DNA of 64,000 nt from Nocardia brevicatena NBRC 12119 (GTDB lineage Bacteria > Actinomycetota > Actinomycetes > Mycobacteriales > Mycobacteriaceae), in assembly GCF_000308495.1 (NCBI RefSeq), contig NZ_BAFU01000086.1:186001-250000 (forward strand), written 5' to 3'. The translations under genes and the position numbers were made by a program. The notes under the pieces are model-generated. The model did not search any database, was not told where the DNA came from, and saw only the letters and a list, made by a program, of their open reading frames with translations. Positions 1 through 8,366 of this stretch are shown here, piece by piece (within the stretch, counting starts at the first letter, position 1; every line of letters starts with the position of its first letter).

Positions 1-57
1 CCGGTGCCGCGGTCGAGTTTCTACCGGCACCACGAACCCTGGCTGCTGGTCCGATGA
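1..57 (+). CDS. C-terminal end of an upstream gene (partial)
   Basis: Frame 1 is open from the first base and ends at a TGA at 55-57. The last residues read FYRHHEPWLLVR. The stop overlaps the ATG of the M50 protease gene as ATGA, so the two are probably translationally coupled. In M. tuberculosis the gene before the equivalent protease is Rv0358, which makes a homologue of that protein likely; this rests on gene order, not on the 18 visible residues. Confidence 0.6.
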   Translation, partial: PVPRSSFYRHHEPWLLVR

Positions 58-833
58 GTTTCCCGGGGTCGGCGCTACGTCGGGGCGCGGTGCGGCCGAG
101 CCCGGTGTTTCTGCTGGTGCTCGCCGTGACGATCGCGGGCGGGGTGTTGGCCTGGGACGCCGAGTTCGATTCGATACGGGCCAAGGCCGCGGTATTCGTC
201 CTGGTGGTCGCCGGCTGGATCGTCACCCTGTGCCTGCACGAGTTCGCGCACGCCTATACGGCGTGGCGGGCCGGGGACCGCGAGGTGGAGCTGCGCGGAT
301 ACCTGACGTTGAATCCGCTGAAGTACAGCCACCCGCTGCTGTCGATCGTCCTGCCGATGATGTTCATCGCCCTCGGCGGAATCGGGTTGCCGGGTGGCGC
401 GGTGTACGTGCACGCACATCAGGTGCCGGCCCGGACGCAGCGGCTGATCAGCGGGGCGGGTCCGGCGGTGAACGCGGTCTGCGCGGTGGCGCTGCTGGTG
501 GTGGTGCGGCTGTTCGGCAGTGCCGGTGAACATCCGGTGTTCTGGTTCGGCCTGAGCTTTCTGGCGTTCCTGCAGATCACCGCGACACTGCTGAATCTGT
601 TGCCGATTCCCGGGCTGGACGGATACGGGATCGTGGAACCGTCGCTGAGCTACCGGACCAGGCGCGCACTGGAGCAGTTCAAACCGTTCGGCATGCTGAT
701 CCTGTTCGCCCTGTTGTTCACCCCGGCGATCAACCAGGTGTTCTTCGACGCCGTCTACGCGCTGTACGAGGTGTCCGGGGTGCCGTCGAACTGGTCGCGT
801 TACGGCAGCTACCTGACCCGGTTCTGGACCTGA
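54..833 (+). CDS. M50 family site-2-type metalloprotease, polytopic membrane protein (Rv0359-like)
   Basis: An intramembrane zinc protease of the site-2-protease family, of the compact type without a PDZ domain. The zinc motif HEFAH is at residues 62-66 in a hydrophobic helix. The third ligand is in the family's NxxPxPxxDG-type motif at 181-190 (NLLPIPGLDG, D189). Several hydrophobic segments lie around residues 20-35, 45-62, 95-112, 135-155, 165-185 and 208-225. The substrate is unknown; members clip membrane-bound regulators or act in envelope stress. The ATG overlaps the stop of the upstream gene, which fixes the start. In M. tuberculosis the homologue Rv0359 also precedes a DUF3151 gene, as here. 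Confidence 0.9.
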   Translation: MSFPGSALRRGAVRPSPVFLLVLAVTIAGGVLAWDAEFDSIRAKAAVFVLVVAGWIVTLCLHEFAHAYTAWRAGDREVELRGYLTLNPLKYSHPLLSIVLPMMFIALGGIGLPGGAVYVHAHQVPARTQRLISGAGPAVNAVCAVALLVVVRLFGSAGEHPVFWFGLSFLAFLQITATLLNLLPIPGLDGYGIVEPSLSYRTRRALEQFKPFGMLILFALLFTPAINQVFFDAVYALYEVSGVPSNWSRYGSYLTRFWT

Positions 834-1038
834 CGCCGCGGCGTCGCCATATCGGCCGGGACGGGCGAATGCGCGGTGTACGGGCGAAGTATCCGACCGA
901 AACCACCCCTCGCCGGCTCCGGTCGCGGTGTCACGGTAGAGGCGACAGGAGTGGGCCACCCGAGTAGTCGACTACCCGGAGATCACCGATTCGACGTACT
1001 CACTCCGTGTCGGGAGCCACGCGGTTCCCGGCGGTACA

Positions 1039-2187
1039 TCACTTCTGCGGTGTGACAAAAGGATTGGGGACCGTCGGCGGCAACAGCGCGATCGCCGAGA
1101 TCCGCTGCACCCCGCAGACCTGCATGAGATCCACCAGTGTGGAGCGGAGCTGGGCGAACACCACATGCGCGGAAAGCCCGGCACCGTCCACCAGTTCCGG
1201 CCGTGCCTGCTTCGCCACCGAACGCAGTACCCGCGCGGCCTCGGCGCGGTCGGGTTGTTCGCCGGGGTCGGCGAGCACCATCTTGCGGACCACGCCCACA
1301 GCCTGGGACAGCTGCTGCACCTCCTCGATCAGCCGCGGATCGAGGATTTCGTCGTCACGTACCAAGGTGAGCGAACGCCGCAGCAACACCCTGGTATTGC
1401 GGACGGCGTTGTCGAGCGGGTCCGCGGCCGAACGCAGAGTCTCGAGACGGCCCCGGGAATTCCAGTACAGCGGTGCGATCCGGCTGATCTCCCGGCCGCC
1501 CTCCAGGGTTTTACGCAGGGATTCCAGCTGCGACTGGGTGCCGCGGACGGCGGTCAGGGCCTGGTGGATCTTGCCCGGATCCTGTTCGAGCAGGCCGTCG
1601 GCGCAGTCGGTGAGCGCCGTGGCCATGGTGTGGAGGACGGCACCGGCCTGGTCGCGGGCGCGCCGCACCGGATGCAACGGGATTGCGGCGACGACCACCA
1701 CCCCCACCAGCCCGCCGACCAAGGCATCGATCATGCGGCTGAAGCTGCCACCCACCCCCGGCGGCATGAGCGTGGCCACCAGGACGGCCGAGCCGGCGGC
1801 CTGCATGGTGATGACGCTGCCCCCGTCCAGGAACACCGCCAGCGCCGTGGCCACCGCGACGACCAACGCGATCTGCCAGGTGCCGGTCCCGGCGTAAGTG
1901 ATGAACACATCACCGATACCGATACCGACCGCGACACCGACCACCAACTCCACCGACCGCCGCAACCGCGCGCCGAAAGAGACCCCGATCGAGACCACCG
2001 CGGCGGTGGGCGCGAAGAACGGCAGCTCGTGACCGACGACATGGCGGGCCAGGAACCAGGCCAATGCGGCGGCGATCGAACACTGCAGAATCGGCAGCGC
2101 CGACAGCCGCAAACGGGCCCAGGAGCGCCGCAACCGAGCGGCGCCCCCGATCCCGGTGAATGCTGTACGAGAATTCGGAGCGGTCAA
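1039..2187 (-). CDS. FUSC-family integral membrane protein (aromatic acid exporter-like)
   Basis: The N-terminal half holds about five or six hydrophobic helices rich in Gly, Ala and Val, with the pattern FFAPTAAVVSIGVSFG followed by RRSVELVVGVAVGIGIGD. This matches the FUSC/ArAE fold of aromatic-acid or fusaric-acid exporters. The C-terminal half is hydrophilic, helical and probably cytoplasmic. I place the start at a TTG at 2187 because the open frame further upstream runs into the DUF3151 gene, which ends at 2205. No clear ribosome-binding site is visible, so the start is uncertain. The 17-bp gap suggests co-transcription with the DUF3151 gene. The substrate cannot be inferred. Confidence 0.75.
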   Translation of the reverse strand: MTAPNSRTAFTGIGGAARLRRSWARLRLSALPILQCSIAAALAWFLARHVVGHELPFFAPTAAVVSIGVSFGARLRRSVELVVGVAVGIGIGDVFITYAGTGTWQIALVVAVATALAVFLDGGSVITMQAAGSAVLVATLMPPGVGGSFSRMIDALVGGLVGVVVVAAIPLHPVRRARDQAGAVLHTMATALTDCADGLLEQDPGKIHQALTAVRGTQSQLESLRKTLEGGREISRIAPLYWNSRGRLETLRSAADPLDNAVRNTRVLLRRSLTLVRDDEILDPRLIEEVQQLSQAVGVVRKMVLADPGEQPDRAEAARVLRSVAKQARPELVDGAGLSAHVVFAQLRSTLVDLMQVCGVQRISAIALLPPTVPNPFVTPQK

Positions 2188-2204
2188 GTGAAACGTATAT
2201 CGGG

Positions 2205-2657
2205 TCAGTCCAGGCCGAGCTCGCTCGCGGCTCGGGGATCGCAGTCTTCCAGCAGATCCAGACAGCGAGCATATTCGTCGGATTCGCCGATGGTTCGGGC
2301 GGCCTTGGCCAGTGCCGCGACACTGCGCAGGAAGCCGCGGTTGGGCTCGTGGCTCCACGGCACCGGACCGAACCCTTTCCAGCCGTTACGACGCAGCAGG
2401 TCGAGGCCGCGGTGGTAACCGGTGCGGGCGAAGGCGTAGGCAGCGACGCTATCGGAATTGACGGGTTCGTCCGCCTGCTCCGCCCGGGCGAGAGCGTCCT
2501 CGGCCAGCTGCGCCCAGGCGATCGAAGCCGCCGGATGGGCGGCCGCGACCCGCACCGGATCGGTGCCGCTGCGCAGCGCTTCTTCCGCGTCCTGGATTTC
2601 TGGCAGGAGTACCGGCTGGGGGCCGAGCAGGTCACCGAACGAGGTCATGCGGTTCAT
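2205..2657 (-). CDS. DUF3151 family protein (Rv0360c-like)
   Basis: A soluble, mostly helical protein of 150 residues that matches the actinobacterial DUF3151 family, including the signature of a YAFARTGYHRGLDLLRRNGW-like stretch around residues 74-93 followed by GPVPW. The function is unknown. It lies next to the M50 protease and, divergently, the Rv0361-like protein, as in M. tuberculosis (Rv0359-Rv0360c-Rv0361), which supports orthology. No signal peptide or membrane segment is present. It is the first gene of a probable two-gene unit with the FUSC protein. The second Met (residue 4) is an alternative start. Confidence 0.85.
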   Translation of the reverse strand: MNRMTSFGDLLGPQPVLLPEIQDAEEALRSGTDPVRVAAAHPAASIAWAQLAEDALARAEQADEPVNSDSVAAYAFARTGYHRGLDLLRRNGWKGFGPVPWSHEPNRGFLRSVAALAKAARTIGESDEYARCLDLLEDCDPRAASELGLD

Positions 2658-2729
2658 TGTGCACCGCCGACCGGAATGCTCGATAGGCTGGCTTGTCTAC
2701 GTCATCCGTGAACTGCCGAGCGAGGGGTT

Positions 2730-5063
2730 GTGGTGTCCCACCCGAACGACGACAAGAACCCGAAACGCGCCTCGAACGATCGAGAACCGTCCGCGCCCGA
2801 CGACCAGCGCAGGGCCCCGTCCGCCGAACAGGGAACAGCCATCGACACTCCCGAACCCGCTTCCGGAAAGCCGGACGCGGACACATCCGATTCGGGGCGC
2901 GTGGGCGAGGGCGCCGCGGCCGACACCTCGACACCGTCCGAGGACGGTACGGCGAACGAAGCCGAGACCGCGCGGGCCCGGGAGCCGAAGCCGAACGGCG
3001 CCGCCGACGCGGACCCGAACGGTGGCCCGGACGAGGACCGCAACGGCGAAGGGGGACACGCGGACGACTCGCCGACATCCGAGGCCGGACTCTCCGATCC
3101 CGGCGCCGAAGGCGACCCGGATGCCACGGAGCGGGGTGGCGATGCGAAAGGTGCGGAGGCCACCCCCCGGACCGGGACACCGACACCGGATTCCGAACAG
3201 CGCGGCGGATCGGAGGACACCGCCGAGAGCGATGGTTCCGGCCTCGGCACCTCCCCCGGCACCGAGAAGGGTGACCCCGGCGACACGGTTGCCGACGGGG
3301 ATTCGGAGACCGAGGTCGCAGCCGCGTCGGGCGCGTCCGATACCGAGACGGGCGAGGACGAATCCGAGTCCCCGAAGACGGAAGAGAAGCCCGTCGGCGC
3401 GGAGACGGAATCCGTCCATGTGGACGAACGGGCCGACACCGCCGCGTCGGCCGAGGCCGTCCCGCTGGACGGGGAGACCACCTCGGCCACGGAGACGAGC
3501 ACCGAGGCACCGGAGAACATCTCCACACCGGAGGCTGCCGCGGCCGCCGAGGTCGACACGGACGCGAAGACCTCCGGTGCGCCGGAAGCGGACGAGGACG
3601 TGTCCGGCATGTCGGAGCCGAGCGGGAAAACACCCGCCCCGTCCGAGTCGAGCGAGAAGACATCCACCGCGCCCCAACCGGACGAGAAGACACCCGCCGC
3701 ACCCCAACCGAGCGGGGAGACACCCGCCGCGTCCGAACCGGATGACAGGACGACGCCCACCGTGTCCGAACCGGAGGAGGAGACGCTCGTCGCGTCGAAA
3801 CCGGAGGACGCGCCTACCGTCGCACCGCCCGGGCAGGCACCCGACAACGCACCCACCGAACGTGTTGACATGGCCGATCTGAAGAAGGCCGTCAATCGGC
3901 AACCCGGCGAGCGGGGTACAGCCGGCGACACCGACAAGGCCCGACCTTCCGATACCGCCACCGGCTCCGGGAAGTCCGCTGCCGCCGGGCCGGACGCGAA
4001 GACGGAACGTATCTCCCTCGCGCAGCGGCCGAACGCCCCCGCCTCCCCACTGTCGGGACAGAAACCCGAGAACGCGCCCACCGAGCGCATCAACATGGCC
4101 GACCTGAAGAAGGCCGCGCCGAAGCGAGGTGGGCATCGGCCGGCCGATACGTCCGGGCGAGGCGGCACCGGGCCGGATGCGAAGACCCAGAAGATTCCCG
4201 CCCCGCGGAAATCGGACGACCCACCGACCACCGCCATGCCCGCGCAGAAACCCGAGAACGCGCCCACCGAGCGCATCAACATGGCCGACCTGAAGAAGGC
4301 CGCGAACCCTGGTGAGAAGGCGCCGGGCGGCACCGACCGGGTCGATGCGGGTACCCGTCGGCCACTGGCCAAGCCGCCGAGCACTCCCCGCTCCACGGCG
4401 GGACCGAGACAGCCCGGCCCCCAGGGGCCGTCGGGTCCGGATCAGCGCGGACCGCGCCCGGGTGGCGGACAGCCGCCGGCGCGTCATCCCGCTCCCCCGC
4501 GGCCCGTGGGTGGGGCGCCCTCGCCTGCCGATACGAAACCGACCGTGGCCGATCAGCGTGTCGGCACCCCGGGGCTCGCCCCACCGCAGCGCGTCCAGCC
4601 GGACGCCGCGGCGGCACCGCCGGCGCCGGGGCGGCCCAAGCGGTGGCTGCTCGCGGTCGCCGCGGCCGCTGCGCTGGTCCTCGTCCTGATCGTGGTGGCC
4701 GTCATGGTGGGATCCGAGGACGATTCCCCGCAGGCGCAGATCCGTGCGGTGATCGGTGACTACACCCGCGCGCTCACCAACGGCGACCTGGCGGCATTGC
4801 AGTCGGCCACCTGCGGCGAGCTGCACGACTACTACCAGGGCATGTCCGCCGAACAGTTCGACGGTGTGCACCGGCAGGCGAAGGACGAGGGCACCCTGCC
4901 GGTGGTGACCGGTGTCGACGCCATCCAGATCACCGGGGATACGGCTCTGGCCCAGGCCACCGTGAAGGGCGAGAACAACCAGGAGAACTCTGCACGCACC
5001 TTCGACCTACAGCGGACCGAGGACGGCTGGAAGGTGTGCGAACCGACCAGCGGTACCCCGTGA
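2730..5063 (+). CDS. Single-pass membrane protein with about 630-residue disordered cytoplasmic region and NTF2-like outer domain (Rv0361-like)
   Basis: Three parts are visible. Residues 1-630 are low-complexity, rich in Glu, Asp, Pro, Ser, Thr, Ala and Gly, and very acidic. One hydrophobic helix follows at about 636-660 (LLAVAAAAALVLVLIVVAVM). The C-terminal ~110 residues form a small alpha/beta domain resembling the DUF4878/NTF2-like fold (starts QAQIRAVIGDYTRALTNGD). The disordered part contains three near-identical blocks around NAPTERINMADLKKA and two DAKTxxI blocks. The protein should sit with the disordered region in the cytoplasm and the small domain outside. It has the place of Rv0361 next to DUF3151, but Rv0361 is far shorter. 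The role is unknown; the repeats suggest a phosphorylated scaffold (inference). The start is GTG. Confidence 0.8.
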   Translation: MVSHPNDDKNPKRASNDREPSAPDDQRRAPSAEQGTAIDTPEPASGKPDADTSDSGRVGEGAAADTSTPSEDGTANEAETARAREPKPNGAADADPNGGPDEDRNGEGGHADDSPTSEAGLSDPGAEGDPDATERGGDAKGAEATPRTGTPTPDSEQRGGSEDTAESDGSGLGTSPGTEKGDPGDTVADGDSETEVAAASGASDTETGEDESESPKTEEKPVGAETESVHVDERADTAASAEAVPLDGETTSATETSTEAPENISTPEAAAAAEVDTDAKTSGAPEADEDVSGMSEPSGKTPAPSESSEKTSTAPQPDEKTPAAPQPSGETPAASEPDDRTTPTVSEPEEETLVASKPEDAPTVAPPGQAPDNAPTERVDMADLKKAVNRQPGERGTAGDTDKARPSDTATGSGKSAAAGPDAKTERISLAQRPNAPASPLSGQKPENAPTERINMADLKKAAPKRGGHRPADTSGRGGTGPDAKTQKIPAPRKSDDPPTTAMPAQKPENAPTERINMADLKKAANPGEKAPGGTDRVDAGTRRPLAKPPSTPRSTAGPRQPGPQGPSGPDQRGPRPGGGQPPARHPAPPRPVGGAPSPADTKPTVADQRVGTPGLAPPQRVQPDAAAAPPAPGRPKRWLLAVAAAAALVLVLIVVAVMVGSEDDSPQAQIRAVIGDYTRALTNGDLAALQSATCGELHDYYQGMSAEQFDGVHRQAKDEGTLPVVTGVDAIQITGDTALAQATVKGENNQENSARTFDLQRTEDGWKVCEPTSGTP
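3840..3890 (+). repeat. Coding repeat, copy 1 (PDNAPTERVDMADLKKA)
   Basis: First of three near-identical 17-residue blocks in the disordered region of the Rv0361-like protein. It reads TERV where copies 2 and 3 read TERI. Confidence 0.9.
4065..4115 (+). repeat. Coding repeat, copy 2 (PENAPTERINMADLKKA)
   Basis: Second copy, 75 codons after copy 1. A DAKTERI block lies between the two, encoded just before 4020. Confidence 0.9.
4251..4301 (+). repeat. Coding repeat, copy 3 (PENAPTERINMADLKKA)
   Basis: Third copy, 62 codons after copy 2 and identical to it in protein sequence. A DAKTQKI block lies between copies 2 and 3. Confidence 0.9.
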
Positions 5064-5139
5064 CGAACGGCGCTCCTCGTACCGGCATCAAGTGGAGTGA
5101 CATCGCACACCTGGTCACCGGTCCGGGAGGGCAGTACGA

Positions 5140-6219
5140 TTGCGGCTGATCATGGGCTCCGAACAAGCAACTCCATCGCCGGCCGACGAGACGGCAGTGC
5201 AGTCGGCGACGCTGCCCGGACGCCGGTTCCGGGTTCGTGACCATTACGAGGTCGGCCGCGAGAAGATCCGTGAATTCGCTCGGGCGGTGCGCAACGATCA
5301 CCCCGTGCACCGATACGAGGACGCCGCGCACCGGCTCGGCTATCCGGGTCTCATCGCCCCGCCGACCTTCGCCGCGGTGATCGGGATGACCGGCACCCGC
5401 TCGCTGCTGGACACCGTGCTCACCGAATACGACCTGGCCCAGATGGTGCAGACCGATCAGGTCTTCCATGCGCATCGGCCGATCGTGGCGGGTGATTCGA
5501 TCGTCAGCGAGATCGCGATCGAGTCCATTCGCCGATTCGGCGAAGGCGATTTCATCCATGCCCCGTTCATCCTGCGCAATCAGCGCGGCGAGGTGGCCGT
5601 GACCGGTTCGACGACCCTGGTGGCCCGTCGAAACGCGCGGATCGATCCGGAGCTGGCGGCCACCATCGAGAACGTCTCGATGCCGGGCCGCCCCGCCGAC
5701 GAGCGAGTCCGGCTCGACGAACTCGACCTTTTGGAGGAACTGGCCCCACTGCCGGCCGGGACACCGCCGCCGGTACCCCCGCGCCCGCCCGTGCAGACCG
5801 TTCCCGTGTTCGACTCGCTGGCGGTCGGTGATCGGCTTCCTGTGCATACGGTGCGGCTTACCCGCGGGGATCTGGTGAACTACGCGGGTGTCTCCGGCGA
5901 TACCAACCCGATCCACTTCAGCGATCATGTGGCTCGGCCGGCCGGATTGCCGGGAGTCGTCGCGCACGGGCTGCTGACCATGGGTTTGGTCGCGGGCAGG
6001 CTCACCGACTGGCTGGGTAACCCCACCGCGATCGAGAAGTTCAGTGTGCGGTTCGCGGGCTTCGTCCCGGTTCCCGCCAACGAGGCGGGCATCATCGAAT
6101 TGTCCGGACGGATCAAGTCACTCGATCCCGACCACCGAATGGCGACGATCCTACTGGACGGCAGGTCCGCCGGTCGCAAATTGTTCGGCCGCGCCATCGC
6201 GGAGGTGCGGCTGAGCTGA
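5140..6219 (+). CDS. Fused (3R)-hydroxyacyl-ACP dehydratase, HadA-HadB type
   Basis: Catalyses the dehydration step of the type II fatty-acid synthase that elongates mycolic-acid precursors. Residues about 25-165 resemble HadA (DHYEVGREKIREFARAV, then GYPGLIAPPTF). A Pro-rich linker runs from about 170 to 222. Residues 223-359 resemble HadB, with the hot-dog-fold catalytic motif GDTNPIH (D254, H259) and the family's C-terminal end GRAIAEVRLS. In M. tuberculosis HadA and HadB are separate adjacent genes (Rv0635, Rv0636); here one chain carries both, so the obligate heterodimer is covalently linked. The TTG start has a GGGAGG about 9 bases upstream; an in-frame ATG at codon 5 is an alternative. 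The gene stands alone. Confidence 0.92.
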   Translation: MRLIMGSEQATPSPADETAVQSATLPGRRFRVRDHYEVGREKIREFARAVRNDHPVHRYEDAAHRLGYPGLIAPPTFAAVIGMTGTRSLLDTVLTEYDLAQMVQTDQVFHAHRPIVAGDSIVSEIAIESIRRFGEGDFIHAPFILRNQRGEVAVTGSTTLVARRNARIDPELAATIENVSMPGRPADERVRLDELDLLEELAPLPAGTPPPVPPRPPVQTVPVFDSLAVGDRLPVHTVRLTRGDLVNYAGVSGDTNPIHFSDHVARPAGLPGVVAHGLLTMGLVAGRLTDWLGNPTAIEKFSVRFAGFVPVPANEAGIIELSGRIKSLDPDHRMATILLDGRSAGRKLFGRAIAEVRLS

Positions 6220-6236
6220 GCCGCGGCACCGTCCGG

Positions 6237-7709
6237 CTACTCCAGTTCGGCGTGCATCAGGTAGACGTTGTAGTCGCTCCAAGTGCTGATCGTGAAGTAC
6301 AGATCCGCATCCGAGGACCAGGGGTGGATGAAACCGCCGTACAGTTCCGGGTAGTCGAGCACGCTCACTGTCGGCGTCCCTGGGGACCACACCCCTTGCG
6401 GAGTATCCGATTCACGCAGCACGATCGCGGCCTTGGCGGTATCGAGATAGCTCATCTGCCACACTCCACGACTCGTGTCGTAGCGGACCGAGAGCTCGCC
6501 CACGGGTCCGTCGACGATCGGTGTCGCGGTGGCGGCGCCCCCGACCGGGGTCCACGCGCCGTCACGCCAGTACTGGTAGGCCGTGGTGTTGAGGATTTCG
6601 TCCCTGGCCACCCGGGCCAGCCCGACCGAACCCAGTCGGGTATTGGGGGTCCCGAACATGTACACGTGGTCGCCGTGCGGAACCATGGCGCTGACCTGGA
6701 AATTCGCCAGCCCGAAAATATTCTCCCAGCGGACGTGCGGATCCTTGACCCAGGTCTGTCCACCGTCGTCGGAATAGGCGATACCTCCGTAGTTGGTGTA
6801 GAAGGTGCCCGGGATGCTCTGCCAGGTGCGGATCGACATATAGCTCAGGTACTGCCGGCCGCCGAGCGCGAAGCCCGAAGTGGGGATGGTGGTGATCTCG
6901 ATATTGTCGAGTTTGCGGCTCGCCAGTATCTCGGCGGCGTGGCAGCGACCGTCGGTGACCATCCGGTCGTAGCTCATTCCGTCGGCGAGCTCTCGGTCGG
7001 TGCTGAAGGCGAGCACGTTGCTGCGCCAGTCACCGCCCATACCGCCCGGCGGATGGAAACCGCGGCCGATGGTATCGCCGAAGACGGTGGCGATCTCGCC
7101 CGGTGCGCTTTCCCACATGATGCCCAGATCGGTGCCGTGCACCTGCCAGCGTTTATCGGTGCGGTTCACCGAATGCGCCCCCGTCTGTTTGGCGACCTCT
7201 CGGACCGCGCCGACCCGGGGCGCGGGACGCTGCGGCGCAACCGGAGCCGCTTCGACATCGGGGGTGAGGCGCGGCGGCGGGGGCGGTACCGTGCCGGGAT
7301 CCGGCCCCGGCCCCGGCAGTGCGAAGTAGAAAGGCTTGGGCTTCAACAGGATTTCGGGAATACCGAGGCGGTTGGCCAGGCTCGGCGCAGGGGCCGTCTC
7401 GGCGGTGAGGTCCGGACAGGGATCGGTGCACGGATCGGCCGGCAGGGTCATCGTCGTGCGCACCGGTTCCGGTTCGGGCGGTTCGGGCGGGACAACGGTG
7501 ACAACGGGATACGAGACCGGCATCTCGAGAGTTTTCGGAACCAGCGATTCATGCACCGGTTTCGGGTCGGTCGCGCACGCTCCACTGCCCGCGACCCCGG
7601 TCGGCACCACCGACGGAACCGCACCGGCCCACGGCGGCGCCGCATGGTGAAACCCGCCGGCTCCCAACACCACCGCGCCCAGCGCGGCCAGCACCCGCCT
7701 CACCGTCAT
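6237..7709 (-). CDS. Secreted DUF4185 protein, possible arabinan-degrading glycoside hydrolase (GH183-like)
   Basis: The N-terminus is a signal peptide (VRRVLAALGAVVLGAGGFHH, mature start after about residue 30). A Pro/Glu-rich spacer of about 150 residues follows, then a ~310-residue beta-rich domain of the DUF4185 type: GTDLGIMWESAPGEIATVFGD near the start, SYDRMVTDGRCHAAEIL, and the end TISTWSDYNVYLMHAELE. DUF4185 proteins of mycobacteria have been shown to include endo-D-arabinanases (GH183) acting on arabinogalactan and lipoarabinomannan; activity here is inferred. The start ATG at 7709 has GAGGGGAG just upstream. The open frame extends further 5' but not plausibly. A second member of the family enters the window at its right edge. 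Confidence 0.82.
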   Translation of the reverse strand: MTVRRVLAALGAVVLGAGGFHHAAPPWAGAVPSVVPTGVAGSGACATDPKPVHESLVPKTLEMPVSYPVVTVVPPEPPEPEPVRTTMTLPADPCTDPCPDLTAETAPAPSLANRLGIPEILLKPKPFYFALPGPGPDPGTVPPPPPRLTPDVEAAPVAPQRPAPRVGAVREVAKQTGAHSVNRTDKRWQVHGTDLGIMWESAPGEIATVFGDTIGRGFHPPGGMGGDWRSNVLAFSTDRELADGMSYDRMVTDGRCHAAEILASRKLDNIEITTIPTSGFALGGRQYLSYMSIRTWQSIPGTFYTNYGGIAYSDDGGQTWVKDPHVRWENIFGLANFQVSAMVPHGDHVYMFGTPNTRLGSVGLARVARDEILNTTAYQYWRDGAWTPVGGAATATPIVDGPVGELSVRYDTSRGVWQMSYLDTAKAAIVLRESDTPQGVWSPGTPTVSVLDYPELYGGFIHPWSSDADLYFTISTWSDYNVYLMHAELE

Positions 7710-7951
7710 TGCTCCCCTCGGTATTTCGAAATACCCGGTACAGCCCTGTACGGCGTGGGTACACGCCAGGACAGACCATACCCGAGACGAATACCGCGAG
7801 CGGGCCTTCTCATCGCGTGCCGTCCGCGAGGATTGAAGTCGACACCAGCTCTTCTCCAGGGGACTCACAGCCCAAGTAATCGCCCATGCCAGGCGTACGT
7901 CGCCAACAGCCGGTGCATCGGTTGGGACGCACCGGTCGTCTGGTCTGCTGA

Positions 7952-8362
7952 TCAGCTCACCGGGTGCTGTTCGCCGGCGAAGTACGCGGCCATCATCTCG
8001 TTCTCCTCGAACCCCAGCGTTGTCTCCGCGCATTCGGTCTGGCTGAACCACTTCAGTTTTTGTCCCTCGGTGAGGGTGGTCTGGTCCAGGTCGAGATCGC
8101 GGTGGGCGGTGAAGGTGTGTTCGAGTAGGCCCCAGGGCCGCCTGCGCGTGCAGTGGTGGGTGACCTCTGCCGGATCCAGGACAACCCCAATCTCTTCCTT
8201 GATCTCGCGAATAACGCACTCGAGCGGGGTTTCCCCTGGCTCGCGGTAGCCGCCGAGCAACGCCCACATGCCGGGGCACGGGATGTCGGGCTTGTCGTCC
8301 CGCAGAAAGAACAACACCTCGTTGTTGGAGTTGCGGAGGATGATGTTGGAACCTTCAGGCAT
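7952..8362 (-). CDS. NUDIX hydrolase
   Basis: A 136-residue single-domain pyrophosphohydrolase. The NUDIX box GX5EX7REUXEEXGU is complete: G38, E44, R52-E53, E56-E57 and G59 in GGYREPGETPLECVIREIKE and the following EIGV. The substrate (nucleoside diphosphate derivative or similar) cannot be told from sequence. The ATG at 8362 was chosen because GAGGAG, which encodes the last two residues of the upstream gene, lies about 9 bases before it. The gap to the upstream stop is only 4 bases, so translation is probably coupled to the FGE-sulfatase-domain gene. Codon usage is a little less GC-rich than in its neighbours. Confidence 0.88.
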   Translation of the reverse strand: MPEGSNIILRNSNNEVLFFLRDDKPDIPCPGMWALLGGYREPGETPLECVIREIKEEIGVVLDPAEVTHHCTRRRPWGLLEHTFTAHRDLDLDQTTLTEGQKLKWFSQTECAETTLGFEENEMMAAYFAGEQHPVS

Positions 8363-8366
8363 GTGG

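Noticed and set aside
2697-4871. A 724-codon open frame on the minus strand opposite the Rv0361-like gene
   Set aside because: It is the antisense of a long GC-rich low-complexity gene. The product is Arg/Gly/Leu noise without domains, and the plus-strand gene has the better codon positions and conserved C-terminus.
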